Made by a program: the position numbers and the translations under genes. A stretch of 64,000 bases of DNA from Agarivorans gilvus (GTDB lineage: Bacteria > Pseudomonadota > Gammaproteobacteria > Enterobacterales > Celerinatantimonadaceae), in assembly GCF_001420915.1 (NCBI RefSeq), contig NZ_CP013021.1:3630501-3694500 (forward strand). Direction: 5' to 3'. Within the stretch, counting starts at the first letter, position 1. The number at the start of each line of letters is the position of its first letter. This document shows positions 50,756-59,637 of this stretch, one piece after another. The notes beneath the pieces were generated by a model. The model saw only the letters and a program-made list of their open reading frames with translations. It made no database searches and was not told the DNA's origin.

Positions 50756-52045
50756 ATGAAACGAGTCTACACTTCCGATACCACTAAATTGGCAGTCGTT
50801 CCCTTAAAAACCGCAAATAAAGATAACAGCGCAACCCCCGCCTATGTTCGTGACTTTCATGTGATGGCGAAGCCCGGCGGCTCTAAATGCAATATTGATT
50901 GTCAATATTGTTTTTATCTTCATAAAGAAGAGCTGTTAGCTCAGCCACACCAAGCAAAAATGGATGATGATACGCTCGAAGAGTATATTCGCTCCTACAT
51001 CGAAAGCCACGATGGCAAAGAGATTGTATTTTCTTGGCAAGGGGGAGAGCCAACCCTACTGGGTTTGGACTACTTTCGAAAAATTGTAGCCTTGCAGCAG
51101 CGCTACCAGCCCGCTGGGGTTACCATTCAAAATGACTTGCAAACCAACGGCTTGTTACTGAATGATGAGTGGTGTGAGTTTCTTAAAAAACATGGATTTT
51201 TGGTGGGGCTATCGATTGATGGGCCTCGCAAATTGCATGATAAGTATCGCGTAACCCGAAGTGGTAAACCCACCTTTGAGCGGGTCATGAAAGCAGTGGA
51301 GCTGCTTCGCCGCTATGCCGTGCCCTTTAATGCTTTAACCGTTATCAATCGCCACAATGCTAAATATCCCTTAGAAGTCTATCGCTTTTTAGTTGATGAG
51401 CTCGGAGTCAATTATATTCAGTTTACTCCCTGCGTAGAGCCCAAATCGTATCAAAAGAATGCACCGCAGTTTTGGAATGTTAATGACATACCAATGTTGA
51501 ATAGTGTTGAGAGTAGACCAGGTCACCCTCAGTCGGTGGTGATGGACTGGTCGGTGGATCCCGAAGACTGGGGGCAGTTTCTGATTACAGTGTTCGAAGA
51601 ATGGGTCAATAATGATTTTGGGAAAGTGTTGGTGAACTTGTTTGAAACTGCGGTGGCTCAAACGATGGGTTATCCGGCACAAATATGTGTGATGGCTGAG
51701 TTCTGTGGTAAGGCCTTAGCCATAGAACACGACGGCAGTGTATTTTCCTGTGACCATTTTGTTTATCCAGAGTATAAGCTGGGAAATATTCGAGATATTC
51801 CGCTTAACCACATGGTGTTTTCTGTTCGGCAAGAGGCCTTTGGTATGTCAAAGCGCGACAGCCTACCGGACTACTGCCGACGCTGCCCCCACCTTAAGTT
51901 ATGTTGGGGAGAATGCCCCAAAAACCGTTTACTTAAGACACCGGAAGGTGAGTTGGGACTAAATTACCTTTGTTCTGGGTTTCGCCAGTTTTTTGATTAC
52001 GCTTCTCCAATTTTAGTGGGGATCAGTCGCATCTTACAGCCATAG
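50756..52045 (+). CDS. anaerobic sulfatase-maturating enzyme (radical SAM)
   Basis: 429 aa. The radical SAM motif is KCNIDCQYCFYL (C-x3-C-x2-C). The C-terminal SPASM-type Cys clusters (CVMAEFCGKALAIEHDGSVFSCDHF, and CRRCPHLKLCWGECPKNR) bind two auxiliary 4Fe-4S clusters. The enzyme converts Ser or Cys of a sulfatase to formylglycine in the cytoplasm before export. It starts 60 bases after the restored sulfatase stop. Its presence next to a Ser-type sulfatase is a strict match, since the aerobic enzyme acts on Cys only. Confidence 0.96.
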   Translation: MKRVYTSDTTKLAVVPLKTANKDNSATPAYVRDFHVMAKPGGSKCNIDCQYCFYLHKEELLAQPHQAKMDDDTLEEYIRSYIESHDGKEIVFSWQGGEPTLLGLDYFRKIVALQQRYQPAGVTIQNDLQTNGLLLNDEWCEFLKKHGFLVGLSIDGPRKLHDKYRVTRSGKPTFERVMKAVELLRRYAVPFNALTVINRHNAKYPLEVYRFLVDELGVNYIQFTPCVEPKSYQKNAPQFWNVNDIPMLNSVESRPGHPQSVVMDWSVDPEDWGQFLITVFEEWVNNDFGKVLVNLFETAVAQTMGYPAQICVMAEFCGKALAIEHDGSVFSCDHFVYPEYKLGNIRDIPLNHMVFSVRQEAFGMSKRDSLPDYCRRCPHLKLCWGECPKNRLLKTPEGELGLNYLCSGFRQFFDYASPILVGISRILQP

Positions 52046-52084
52046 ACTGGAGCAGACTATGGCAACTTACTAGCGTACAGCGGT

Positions 52085-52264
52085 TCAGCTAATTGATTCG
52101 CTATCCATTTCGCTACTGCTAGATGCTTGCTCTTGTTCTGCAAGTAGTTGAGCGGCACGCTCTGCCTTGGATATGTAACGAGGTTTATTACTTTTATTGT
52201 TTTTGGCGTTAGCTTTTTTTGCTTTTTTCTTCAGCGTTTCGTTTATTTTCTTTTTGCGATTCAC
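52085..52264 (-). CDS. DUF2986-family small basic protein
   Basis: 59 aa, starting GTG at 52264 with AGGAAG upstream. The sequence NRKKKINETLKKKAKKANAK, then KPRYISKAERAAQLLAEQEQAS, matches the DUF2986 pattern (N-R-x-K-K-I-N-x-x-L-K-K-K-x-K-K-A-N... K-P-x-Y-I-S-K-A-x-R-A) known from Vibrio, Shewanella and relatives. Lys-rich, it probably binds nucleic acid; its function is unknown. The plus-strand frame at 52148 is its shadow. Confidence 0.8.
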   Translation of the reverse strand: MNRKKKINETLKKKAKKANAKNNKSNKPRYISKAERAAQLLAEQEQASSSSEMDSESIS

Positions 52265-52409
52265 TGGCGCTTCCTAATCGGTGGGACAGGCTTTATTGTA
52301 GCAAACTGCGGTGACAACATCTTTGGTTTTTATAGAGCATATTGGGTGACAGCTTCGGCCTAGCTAGGTTTTATGCTCTGAGCTTACTCTGCTGTTAATG
52401 AGGTAAATT

Positions 52410-55132
52410 ATGGCGACTAAATATATTCCTTTCGAGCTTTATTGCGATGGTCAACTCAGTCCCGGAGTGGCCGAACTCAGTTATATTGCTGAGGGGATTC
52501 TGAAGTGTAGAATTGCTCCCCACGCCGAGCAATTGCAGCCTCGCTCAGAGCGTAGTGAATGGGTAGTATTGCCGCATACCAGCATTCAACCAACAGTTCA
52601 CTCGGATAAGCAATTTGACAGTCAAGAGCTGCGTGTGGAGATCGCCGAACAGGGCTTGAATTTGTTTAATCAAGCGGGTGAATTATTACTGCATATCGAG
52701 CGTCCAGAGTTTACTAGTCAAGATGCTCAAGATGGTTTTCGCCAAGGTTTTAGTAGCCCTGAGCCGCAGGCCTTTTATGGCTTAGGGCAATATCCCGACG
52801 GGGTGGTAAATTATCATGGCCAGCGCCAAGCGCTTTGCCAATCTAACAAGGGCATCGCTGCGCCCCTGTTGTTGTCCACCAAGGGTTACGGCATTTTATG
52901 GAATCAGCTGGCCTTTAGTGAGTTTGTTAGTCAAGAACAGCAGTTTAGTTTTAGCAGTGAGGCTGGAGAGTGCATAGAGTTTTACGTTATCTACGGTCCC
53001 GAGTTTGACCAAATCATTCAGCATTATCGCCAGCTTACTGGCGCTGCGCCGCTATTTGGCCGTTGGGCCTACGGTTATTGGCAAAGCAAAGAGCGTTATG
53101 TTGATGCTGCCGAGCTGCTAGCCACCGCTAAAACCTATCGGCAGAAGCAGATCCCCATCGACAACATCGTGCAAGATTGGAAGTACTGGGGCGATTTGGG
53201 CTGGAGTGCCATGCAGTTTGATACTGCTGTATTTGGCGACGCTGCCACTACCATTGCGCAACTTCATGATATGCATTTCAAACTTATGGTGTCGATTTGG
53301 CCGGTTGTTGGCAAGGGCAGTCCGGTGTTTAACGCCTTGTTAGAAAATGGCTATTTATTTGAAACCGAGCATTGGGCCGATGGCCATATTTACGATGCTT
53401 ATAGCCAAGGCGCTCGCGATATTTATTGGCAACACGTAAAAGCTGGCTTAATGGATCTAGGAGTAGATGCGCTGTGGATGGACGGCACCGAGCCTGAGTT
53501 TATTTCCACGCAAAATCCGCAAGACGGGGTGCAGTTTTGTTACCAGCAACGCGATACCGAATTAGGGCCGTGGAAGCAGGTGCTTAACGGTTATTCCTTA
53601 ATGACTACCGCTGGTGTGTATCAAGGACAGCGTCAACAAATAGCCCAAGGCGCTGAGGATAAGCGGGTCTTTACCCTAAGCCGCTCTAGCTTCTTAGGGC
53701 AACAGCGTTACGCTGCCGCCTGTTGGTCGGGCGATATTAGCGCCACTTGGCAGGTACTACATCAGCAAATTGCTGCTGGCTTAAACCTATCGGCCGCGGG
53801 CTTGCCCTATTGGACCACCGATATAGGCGGTTTCTTTACCAGTGGTTTCGGTGCGCACTTCCCCGAAGGGGTGGATGACGATGCCTACAAAGAGCTGTAT
53901 GTGCGCTGGTTCCAGTTTGGCGCTTTCTGTCCCTTATTCCGCTCTCATGGGGCGAATACCCCGCGCGAAATTTATCAGTTTGGCGAGCCCGGTGATTGGG
54001 CTTTTGATGCCTTACTTAAGTTTGACCACTTACGTTATCGCTTATTGCCCTACATTTACTCGCTGGCCTGGCAAGTTACTCAGCATGGTGGCAGCATCAT
54101 GCGCCTGCTGGCCTTTGAGTTTAGGCAGCAAACCCAGTTACATAACATTGGCGACCAATATTTGTTTGGCCCTAGCTTGATGGTCTGTCCGGTGACGCAG
54201 CCGATGTTCTATCAACAACATTTGCAGCAGCAGTTAATTGGCGCTGCCGATTTATCTACCGAGGACGGCTTAGCGGGGTAGTAGAGCAGCATTTTTCTGA
54301 TGATGCCTTGCAACAATTAGTGTCGACTCAGCGAGTGGATAACATTGATGGCAACTGGGCTGGTGGGCCGCCAGCCGGTTTACCCTTAAACGCTTACAGT
54401 GTGTCGTGGCAGGCGCGTTTGCAAGCGCCGGTGAGTGGAGAATACCACTGGTTGTTACATGCTAATGACGGGGTTCGTCTTTATTTAAATGACCAAGTGC
54501 TTATCGATAGTTGGCAAAAGCAAGCCCAAACCAATCATAAGGTCAGTTGCCAGCTAGAGGCCGGCCAGCAATACAGTTTGCGAGTGGAATATGCTCACTG
54601 GCAAGGCTCTTCTAAATGCAGTTTAAGCTGGCAGCACCCAGCAATGAGCTTACAACAAACTAAGCTCTTCTCCCCTGAGCGCCAAGTGGTGTTGCCTGCA
54701 GGTTTTGCTTGGTATAACTATTGGGATAAATGCTGTTATCAAGGGGGCCAAACCATTGCCTTGGCTACGCCCATCGACAGCATGCCGATATTGGTCAAGG
54801 CGGGGGCGATTATTCCGCATGGCCCGCAGCTACAGTATCACGACCAAGTCCCTGCCGATCCGCTCACCATTGAGGTGTATGCCGGAGCCGATGGTGAGTT
54901 TTGTCTATATGAAGACGAAGGCGACAGCTATCGCTATGAGCAGGGGGCCTACAGTGAGATCCAGTTTGTTTGGAACGAGCAGCAGCGCTGCTTAAGTATT
55001 AGTGCTCGGCAAGGGCAGTTTAGCGGCATGTTAGCCCAGCGGCGTTTTGATGTAGTGCTGATAGAGGCTCTGCAGCAGCAACAGCAAACTGTTCATTATG
55101 TCGGCGATGCGCTTTGCTTGTATTGGAAGTGA
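52410..55132 (+). CDS. GH31 alpha-glycosidase with PA14 insertion (apparent frameshift at 54275-54278)
   Basis: The frame runs to 54281 (SLMVCPVTQPMF...DGLAG) and resumes one frame off as VVEQHFSDDAL to 55132. One extra G in the G4 run at 54275-54278 restores 907 aa. The GH31 core has the catalytic nucleophile in DALWMDGTEPE, plus WGDLGWSAMQFD and FCPLFRSHGANTPRE. A PA14 module (WAGGPPAGLPLNAYSVSWQARL...NDGVRLYLNDQVLIDSW) is inserted before the last beta-domain (MPILVKAGAIIPHGP). PA14-bearing GH31 enzymes include alpha-xylosidases acting on xyloglucan oligosaccharides. There is no signal peptide, so action is probably on imported oligosaccharides. Confidence 0.9.
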
Positions 55133-55289
55133 GTTGGGGAGTTTGAGTTTTGTTGAGGTGGCGTTTGGCTAAGTTTACGGATTGATAGTATTCTCAACTA
55201 ATACCCTGATTGAATTAAATTCAGTCATATAAATGCAGTATCAAGAGCCTAGGCTTAACTTTGCTCTTAGTCATCGAGAGAATAGGGAT

Positions 55290-56362
55290 ATGTTTGATCA
55301 AAAGAACTTTGAACGTGGCGCGGTGGAAGCGGCAATTAAAATTGGCGCGTTATTTTTATTAGCGGCCTGGTGTATTGATATTGTACGACCGTTTATCTCT
55401 CCCGTGGTGTGGGCGATGATTTTAGCGGTGGCACTGAATCCGCTGTATGTAAAACTTAAGCAAGTGGTTCGCCACGGTGGCTTGGCGGCGGTTATTATCG
55501 TGCTTGTTTTACTGACGATTATTTTATTGCCTGGGGTAAAAGTGGCGACCTCCGCGGTGGACAGCTTAACCGTGTTGGGGCATAAGATTCAGCAGGGTAG
55601 CTTTGATCTTCCTCCGCCTTCAGACTCGATTAAAGAGTGGCCTTTTGTCGGTGAAAAACTCCACCATCAATGGGCTTTGGCTGCCGCCGATTTAGAGCGT
55701 TATTTGAGTTCACTGGCTAGCCATGTCAGTGATGTGGCCGGCAAGGTGATTGCTATGGCTGCCGGATTAGTGGGCGGGCTATTGGTATTTTGCTTTTCGG
55801 TGATTATTGCCGGAGTATTTCTGGCCAATGGCGAAAAAGCCGTGAAGGGCGCTACTTTAATGGCCAGTGCGCTAGCCGGTAGCAACGGCCCTTACTTGAC
55901 CCGTTTGGCTAGCAATACCATTCAAAGTGTTGCCAAGGGGGTGCTGGGGGTTGCGGTAATTCAAGCGGCTTTATTGTCGATTGGCTTTTTTGCGGTAGGA
56001 GTGCCGGGAGCCGCGTTATGGTCGGTATTGGTACTGGTATTGGCGATAGCCCAACTTCCCCCTTTGTTAGTGGTATTGCCCATCGTGATTTATATTTTCA
56101 ATCATGAATCTCCAGTGGTGGCCACGCTGTTTACGGTGTGGAGTGTGCTGGCAGGCTTTAGTGAAAATCTACTCAAACCCTTGTTATTAGGGCGCGGTGT
56201 CGACGTACCCATGTTAGTGATTTTAGTTGGTTCCTTGGGGGAATGCTGTTATCAGGGTTTGTTGGCTTGTTCTTAGGGGCGGTGGTACTGGCGGTAAGTT
56301 ACCGCATCCTGATGGCTTGGCTTGAGCTAAGCGTTGAAGCTGAACAACACACTCCCGACTAG
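55290..56362 (+). CDS. AI-2E/PerM family transporter (apparent frameshift at 56237-56241)
   Basis: ATG 55290 follows AGGGAT and is preferred to the upstream frame start at 55233. About eight membrane segments, with ISPVVWAMILAVALNPLYVKLK and the conserved LAIAQLPPLLVVLPIVIYIF and FSENLLKPLLLGRG runs, identify the AI-2E transporter (UPF0118/PerM) family. The frame breaks at GSLG; one more G in the G5 run at 56237-56241 gives GGMLLSGFVGLFLGAVVLAV and a stop at 56362 (357 aa). Members export autoinducer-2 or act as Na/H antiporters; the role here is unknown. Confidence 0.88.
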
Positions 56363-56671
56363 TCGCTTGGTGTTGTTTCGTGGCTAAGAGATGGCGGCTA
56401 AGCCCGCCATCTTGTTTGAATCATCTTAAAAGCCAAGATTTGCTGGTTAAACGTTAGCTTGTTTGGCTATCAAGCCTTTATCTTTTTTCAAATTATTCCC
56501 TCAAGCTATAACTTCCCTTATTTTTATGAAAAATAGCAATAAAAAATTCTGTTTTGAGCCTTGAATCCATTTCTGTTGACCTTATTTTGATCTTACAGGC
56601 TGGCGTCTCACAGGAGAGTCAGCCTGGGATTAATAGCTTTATTTTATGTTGCTTCTTTTGGAGGATGTATT
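56363..56671 (+). promoter_or_regulatory. hsp20 leader with candidate ROSE-type RNA thermometer
   Basis: 309 bases before hsp20. CAGGCTG (56596-56602) pairs with CAGCCTG (56620-56626), extended by TCTC/GAGA inside. Then TTGCTTC-TTTT-GGAGG (56649-56664) can fold CTTC onto GGAG of the Shine-Dalgarno site. A hairpin upstream and a weak U-rich hairpin hiding the SD is the layout of ROSE-like thermometers in small heat-shock genes. CTTGAA at 56560-56565 resembles a sigma-32 -35 box, but no good -10 follows. Folding was judged by eye only. Confidence 0.5.
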
Positions 56672-57151
56672 ATGAACACTGTTGATTTATCACCACTTTA
56701 TCGTAGCAGTATTGGTTTCGATCGTTTCGCATCGCTAATTAATCATGCCTTGGCTAGCGAGCATTCCAACGCGGCTTACCCCCCTTACAACATTGAGTCT
56801 AAAGCAGACAATCAATATGCCATTAGTTTGGCTGTGGCGGGGTTTAGCCAAGCAGAGCTCGATATTCAGGTTGAAAAAGGGGTGCTAACGATACGGGGCA
56901 ATAAAACATCTAAAGATACGGCCAATTATCTCTATCAAGGCATTGCCAACCGCTCTTTTGAACGAAAATTCAATTTGGCGGACTATGTCGAGGTAAGAGA
57001 GGCTGAACTAAGCAACGGTTTGTTGACCATTCACCTTGTTAAAGAGCTGCCCGAAGCGATGAAACCGCAAACTATCGCGATTAATCAATCGACCAGTGCG
57101 ATTGAGCACAAAGCTGAGCAGCTTGATAGCAATGATGACAAGGCCGCTTAG
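56672..57151 (+). CDS. small heat-shock protein Hsp20, IbpA-like
   Basis: 159 aa. The opening DLSPLYRSSIGFDRFASLIN matches the IbpA/IbpB N-terminus. The alpha-crystallin domain spans about 40-130 (YNIESKADNQYAISLAVAGFSQAELDIQVEKGVLTIRG). IANRSFERKFNLADYVEV and the A-x-x-x-NGLLTIHL strand follow, with a longer acidic C-terminal tail than in E. coli IbpA. It acts as an ATP-independent holdase. The strong GGAGG is possibly masked by the leader hairpin. Confidence 0.94.
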   Translation: MNTVDLSPLYRSSIGFDRFASLINHALASEHSNAAYPPYNIESKADNQYAISLAVAGFSQAELDIQVEKGVLTIRGNKTSKDTANYLYQGIANRSFERKFNLADYVEVREAELSNGLLTIHLVKELPEAMKPQTIAINQSTSAIEHKAEQLDSNDDKAA

Positions 57152-57234
57152 AATCTCGGTGGGGGGCTTAGCCCCTCTAAATGCTTTATTAACTGTATTT
57201 TTTTACTTCACTTCGCTAGCAAAGGAGGTTTTGT

Positions 57235-57408
57235 ATGAAATGTTGTGGCTCAGTTAAGCAAGATAAACACTCTATCCAAAGTAGTGCAGCAAAGGGGCGT
57301 GCTGCTCAAAAGAAAGGAACTCATGTGAACTACAACGCTAAAGATAGTTTTGTCGCGCCTTTCCGAACCCGAGTTAGGACAGCATTTGGATATACCACTG
57401 TGGTTTAA
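57235..57408 (+). CDS. small basic protein, 57 aa, unknown
   Basis: ATG 57235 is preceded by a perfect AAAGGAGG seven bases upstream, and a strong terminator follows four bases after the stop. The protein reads MKCCGSVKQDKHSIQSSAAK, then GRAAQKKGTHVNYNAKDSFV and ends FRTRVRTAFGYTTVV. It is basic with an N-terminal Cys pair; no family recognised. It lies between hsp20 and degQ, two protein-quality genes, which suggests a stress-related role. Its signals are strong enough to call a real gene. Confidence 0.7.
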   Translation: MKCCGSVKQDKHSIQSSAAKGRAAQKKGTHVNYNAKDSFVAPFRTRVRTAFGYTTVV

Positions 57409-57411
57409 ACC

Positions 57412-57443
57412 GGCTAGAGGCACGCTGTGCCTCTAGCCTTTAT
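57412..57443 (+). terminator. strong intrinsic terminator
   Basis: GGCTAGAGGCAC (57412-57423) and GTGCCTCTAGCC (57427-57438) form a perfect 12-bp stem with a three-base loop, followed by TTTAT. It closes the hsp20/57-aa unit. Confidence 0.85.
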
Positions 57444-57476
57444 GTTAGAGTTTAACCATAACAGGAAGATCAGTTT

Positions 57477-58843
57477 ATGCGCCATAAGATCAGCTTTTTT
57501 AGCTTACTTCTTTGCCTACTATGGGTAAGTCCAAGCTTTGCTGCATTACCCAATGTTACCGCGGAAGGTAAGGCCTTCCCCTCATTATCGCCGATGATCA
57601 AACGGGTCCACCCGGCGGTGGTCAATATATCGACTTACTCCACCAAAGCTGCGCGACAGAATCCCTTATTAAACGACCCTTTCTTTAGACACTTTTTTAA
57701 TGTGCCTGAACAACAACAGCAACCCCAGCAACCGCAGAAGCGCCAGCAAAGCGCTGGTTCAGGAGTGATTGTTGACGCCGATGAAGGCGTAGTGATGACT
57801 AATTACCATGTGATTAAAGGCGCCGATGAAGTACAAGTTTCGCTAGCCGATGGTCGCAGTTTCAAAGCTGAAGTACTTGGTTCCGATCCCGACTTAGATA
57901 TCGCCATTTTGTCGATTCCTGCTGAAGACCTAGTTGAGGTGAAGATCGCCGACTCTAGCCAGCTAGAGGTAGGTGACTTCGTGGTGGCCATTGGTAATCC
58001 CTTTGGTTTGGGCCAAACCGTCACCACGGGTGTGGTGAGTGCCCTAGGGCGCACTGGCCTGGGTATTGAGGGGTATGAAAACTACATTCAAACCGATGCC
58101 TCAATTAACCCTGGCAACTCAGGGGGGCTTTAGTGAACTTAGCCGGTGATTTGGTGGGCATTAATACGGCCATTATCGCGCCTTCTGGCGGTAACGTGGG
58201 CATTGGTTTTGCCATTCCTAGTAATATGGCCAAGGTCAGCATGCAACAAATTATTAAGCATGGTGAGGTAAAACGTGGTCAAATTGGTGTTGGTATTCAA
58301 GATATTACCCCCGATCTTCGCCAAGCCTTTGAGTTAGAAAACGGTGTTGGTGGCGTGTTGGTGACCAATGTACTAGACGATTCTCCAGCCGATGATGCGG
58401 GCTTAAAAGCCGGCGATATCATTATTAGCGTGGATGGACAGAGCACTAAGTCTACCGGTCAATTACGTAGTCAAATTTCAGTAAAAGCGATTGGGGAAAG
58501 CATCGATTTAACGGTGATCCGTGATGGCAAGCAACGTGATTTTGAAGTTAAGGTGGGTGAACCCAGCGGAATTAGTCAAGTGGATAGCAATATTCACCAG
58601 CTTCTAGAAGGGGTGCAACTAGAAAACGCCGAACAAGCTGAAGGGGTGAGGGTGACCCAGCTTGCACCTAATTCAGCGGCCGCTTACAGTGGTTTACGCC
58701 GTAACGATTTAATTGTTGCGGTGAATAAACGACGCGTGAAAAACCTTGACGATATGCAGCAAGCCTTGCAATTGAGTGATTCGGCTGTGCTATTGCAAGT
58801 GCAGCGCCGCGGTGGTTCTTTATTCATCGTGATCCGCCAATAA
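57477..58843 (+). CDS. degQ: periplasmic serine protease DegQ/HtrA (apparent frameshift at 58122-58127)
   Basis: A signal peptide (to about residue 23) precedes the trypsin-like domain with His in MTNYHVIKGA, Asp in DPDLDIAIL and Ser in NPGNSGG. The frame stops right after NSGG. One more G in the G6 run at 58122-58127 gives NSGGALVNLAGDLVGINTAI and continues to 58843 through two PDZ domains (about 260-350 and 370-455). The restored 455 aa equals the length of E. coli DegQ. DegQ degrades and refolds misfolded envelope proteins. AGGAAG precedes ATG 57477. Confidence 0.93.
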
Positions 58844-58865
58844 CTTGCTAGTTTATTATTTTTAT

Positions 58866-58888
58866 AAAGGCGCCTAAGGGCGCCTTTT
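58866..58888 (+). terminator. intrinsic terminator after degQ
   Basis: AAAGGCGCC (58866-58874) and GGCGCCTTT (58879-58887) form a 9-bp stem with a TAAG loop and a T tail. Confidence 0.85.
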
Positions 58889-59034
58889 CTGTATGGATTT
58901 CTGTATTACACGCAAATCTTCGGTTTTATCTTCTGAATAACGCACGCGCTGGTCTGAGCTGTTCAACCGGGCATTTAGGGTAGGCTCTACTACACTTGAA
59001 TAAGGATGTACGGTTTCGATGAGCCGATTTGATA

Positions 59035-59622
59035 ATGAAAAAAAAGTTAGTTTTATCAATGGTTTTAATCTTTGCTTGCTTTTTTCTCGTGCCTGGAGCA
59101 GCTTGGCTAAATCAACACATTAGCGGTGGGTATGGTGTAAAGCTGAATCAGCCCTCTCTGGACTTTGACTGGCAAGATGTTGCTGGACAATGGCATCGCT
59201 TTAGCGATTGGCAGCAAGGGCCAAGTTATGTGTTTTTAGGCTTTCTCAATTGCTCGCAAATATGCCCAGTGCGTTTAGGGCAGATGTTTCGTTTCGAGCA
59301 GCACTTAAGTAAAGAGTGGCGGGGGGAAGCCTTGCCTGTGCGCTTTTTATTTATCACTGTTGACCCACAAAACGATAGTCCCGCGTTACGCAACAAGATT
59401 ATCGATTCTCAATCTTCGGCTTTTTACAGCGCGCAATTGCCTCAACAGCAATTACGCCAATTACAACAACGTTTGGTGGAGCAAGTGAGCACTCAGCAGG
59501 GGACGATTAAGCACGCTGGAAACCTCTATTTGTTTTCTGCTGATGCCCGTTTGCAACGGGTTTATGGGCAATGGCAGTTATCGCTAGAGCAAATGCAAAA
59601 CGACTTAAATCTACTGTTGTAG
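59035..59622 (+). CDS. SCO1/SenC-family protein
   Basis: 195 aa from ATG 59035. One N-terminal membrane anchor or signal (KKKLVLSMVLIFACFFLVPGAAW). The thioredoxin-like domain has the SCO signature: VFLGFLNCSQICPVRL with C-x3-C for copper, FLFITVDPQNDSP and the late His in GTIKHAGNLYLFSADA. SCO proteins deliver copper to the CuA centre of cytochrome oxidase or act as thiol reductases. No oxidase genes adjoin. It lies nine bases before the chemoreceptor's upstream start region; co-transcription is likely. Confidence 0.9.
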   Translation: MKKKLVLSMVLIFACFFLVPGAAWLNQHISGGYGVKLNQPSLDFDWQDVAGQWHRFSDWQQGPSYVFLGFLNCSQICPVRLGQMFRFEQHLSKEWRGEALPVRFLFITVDPQNDSPALRNKIIDSQSSAFYSAQLPQQQLRQLQQRLVEQVSTQQGTIKHAGNLYLFSADARLQRVYGQWQLSLEQMQNDLNLLL

Positions 59623-59637
59623 TTCAGGGGAATGTTT

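Noticed and set aside
52148..52363. 71-codon plus-strand gene
   Set aside because: It is the antisense shadow of the DUF2986 gene, whose protein matches a known family pattern.
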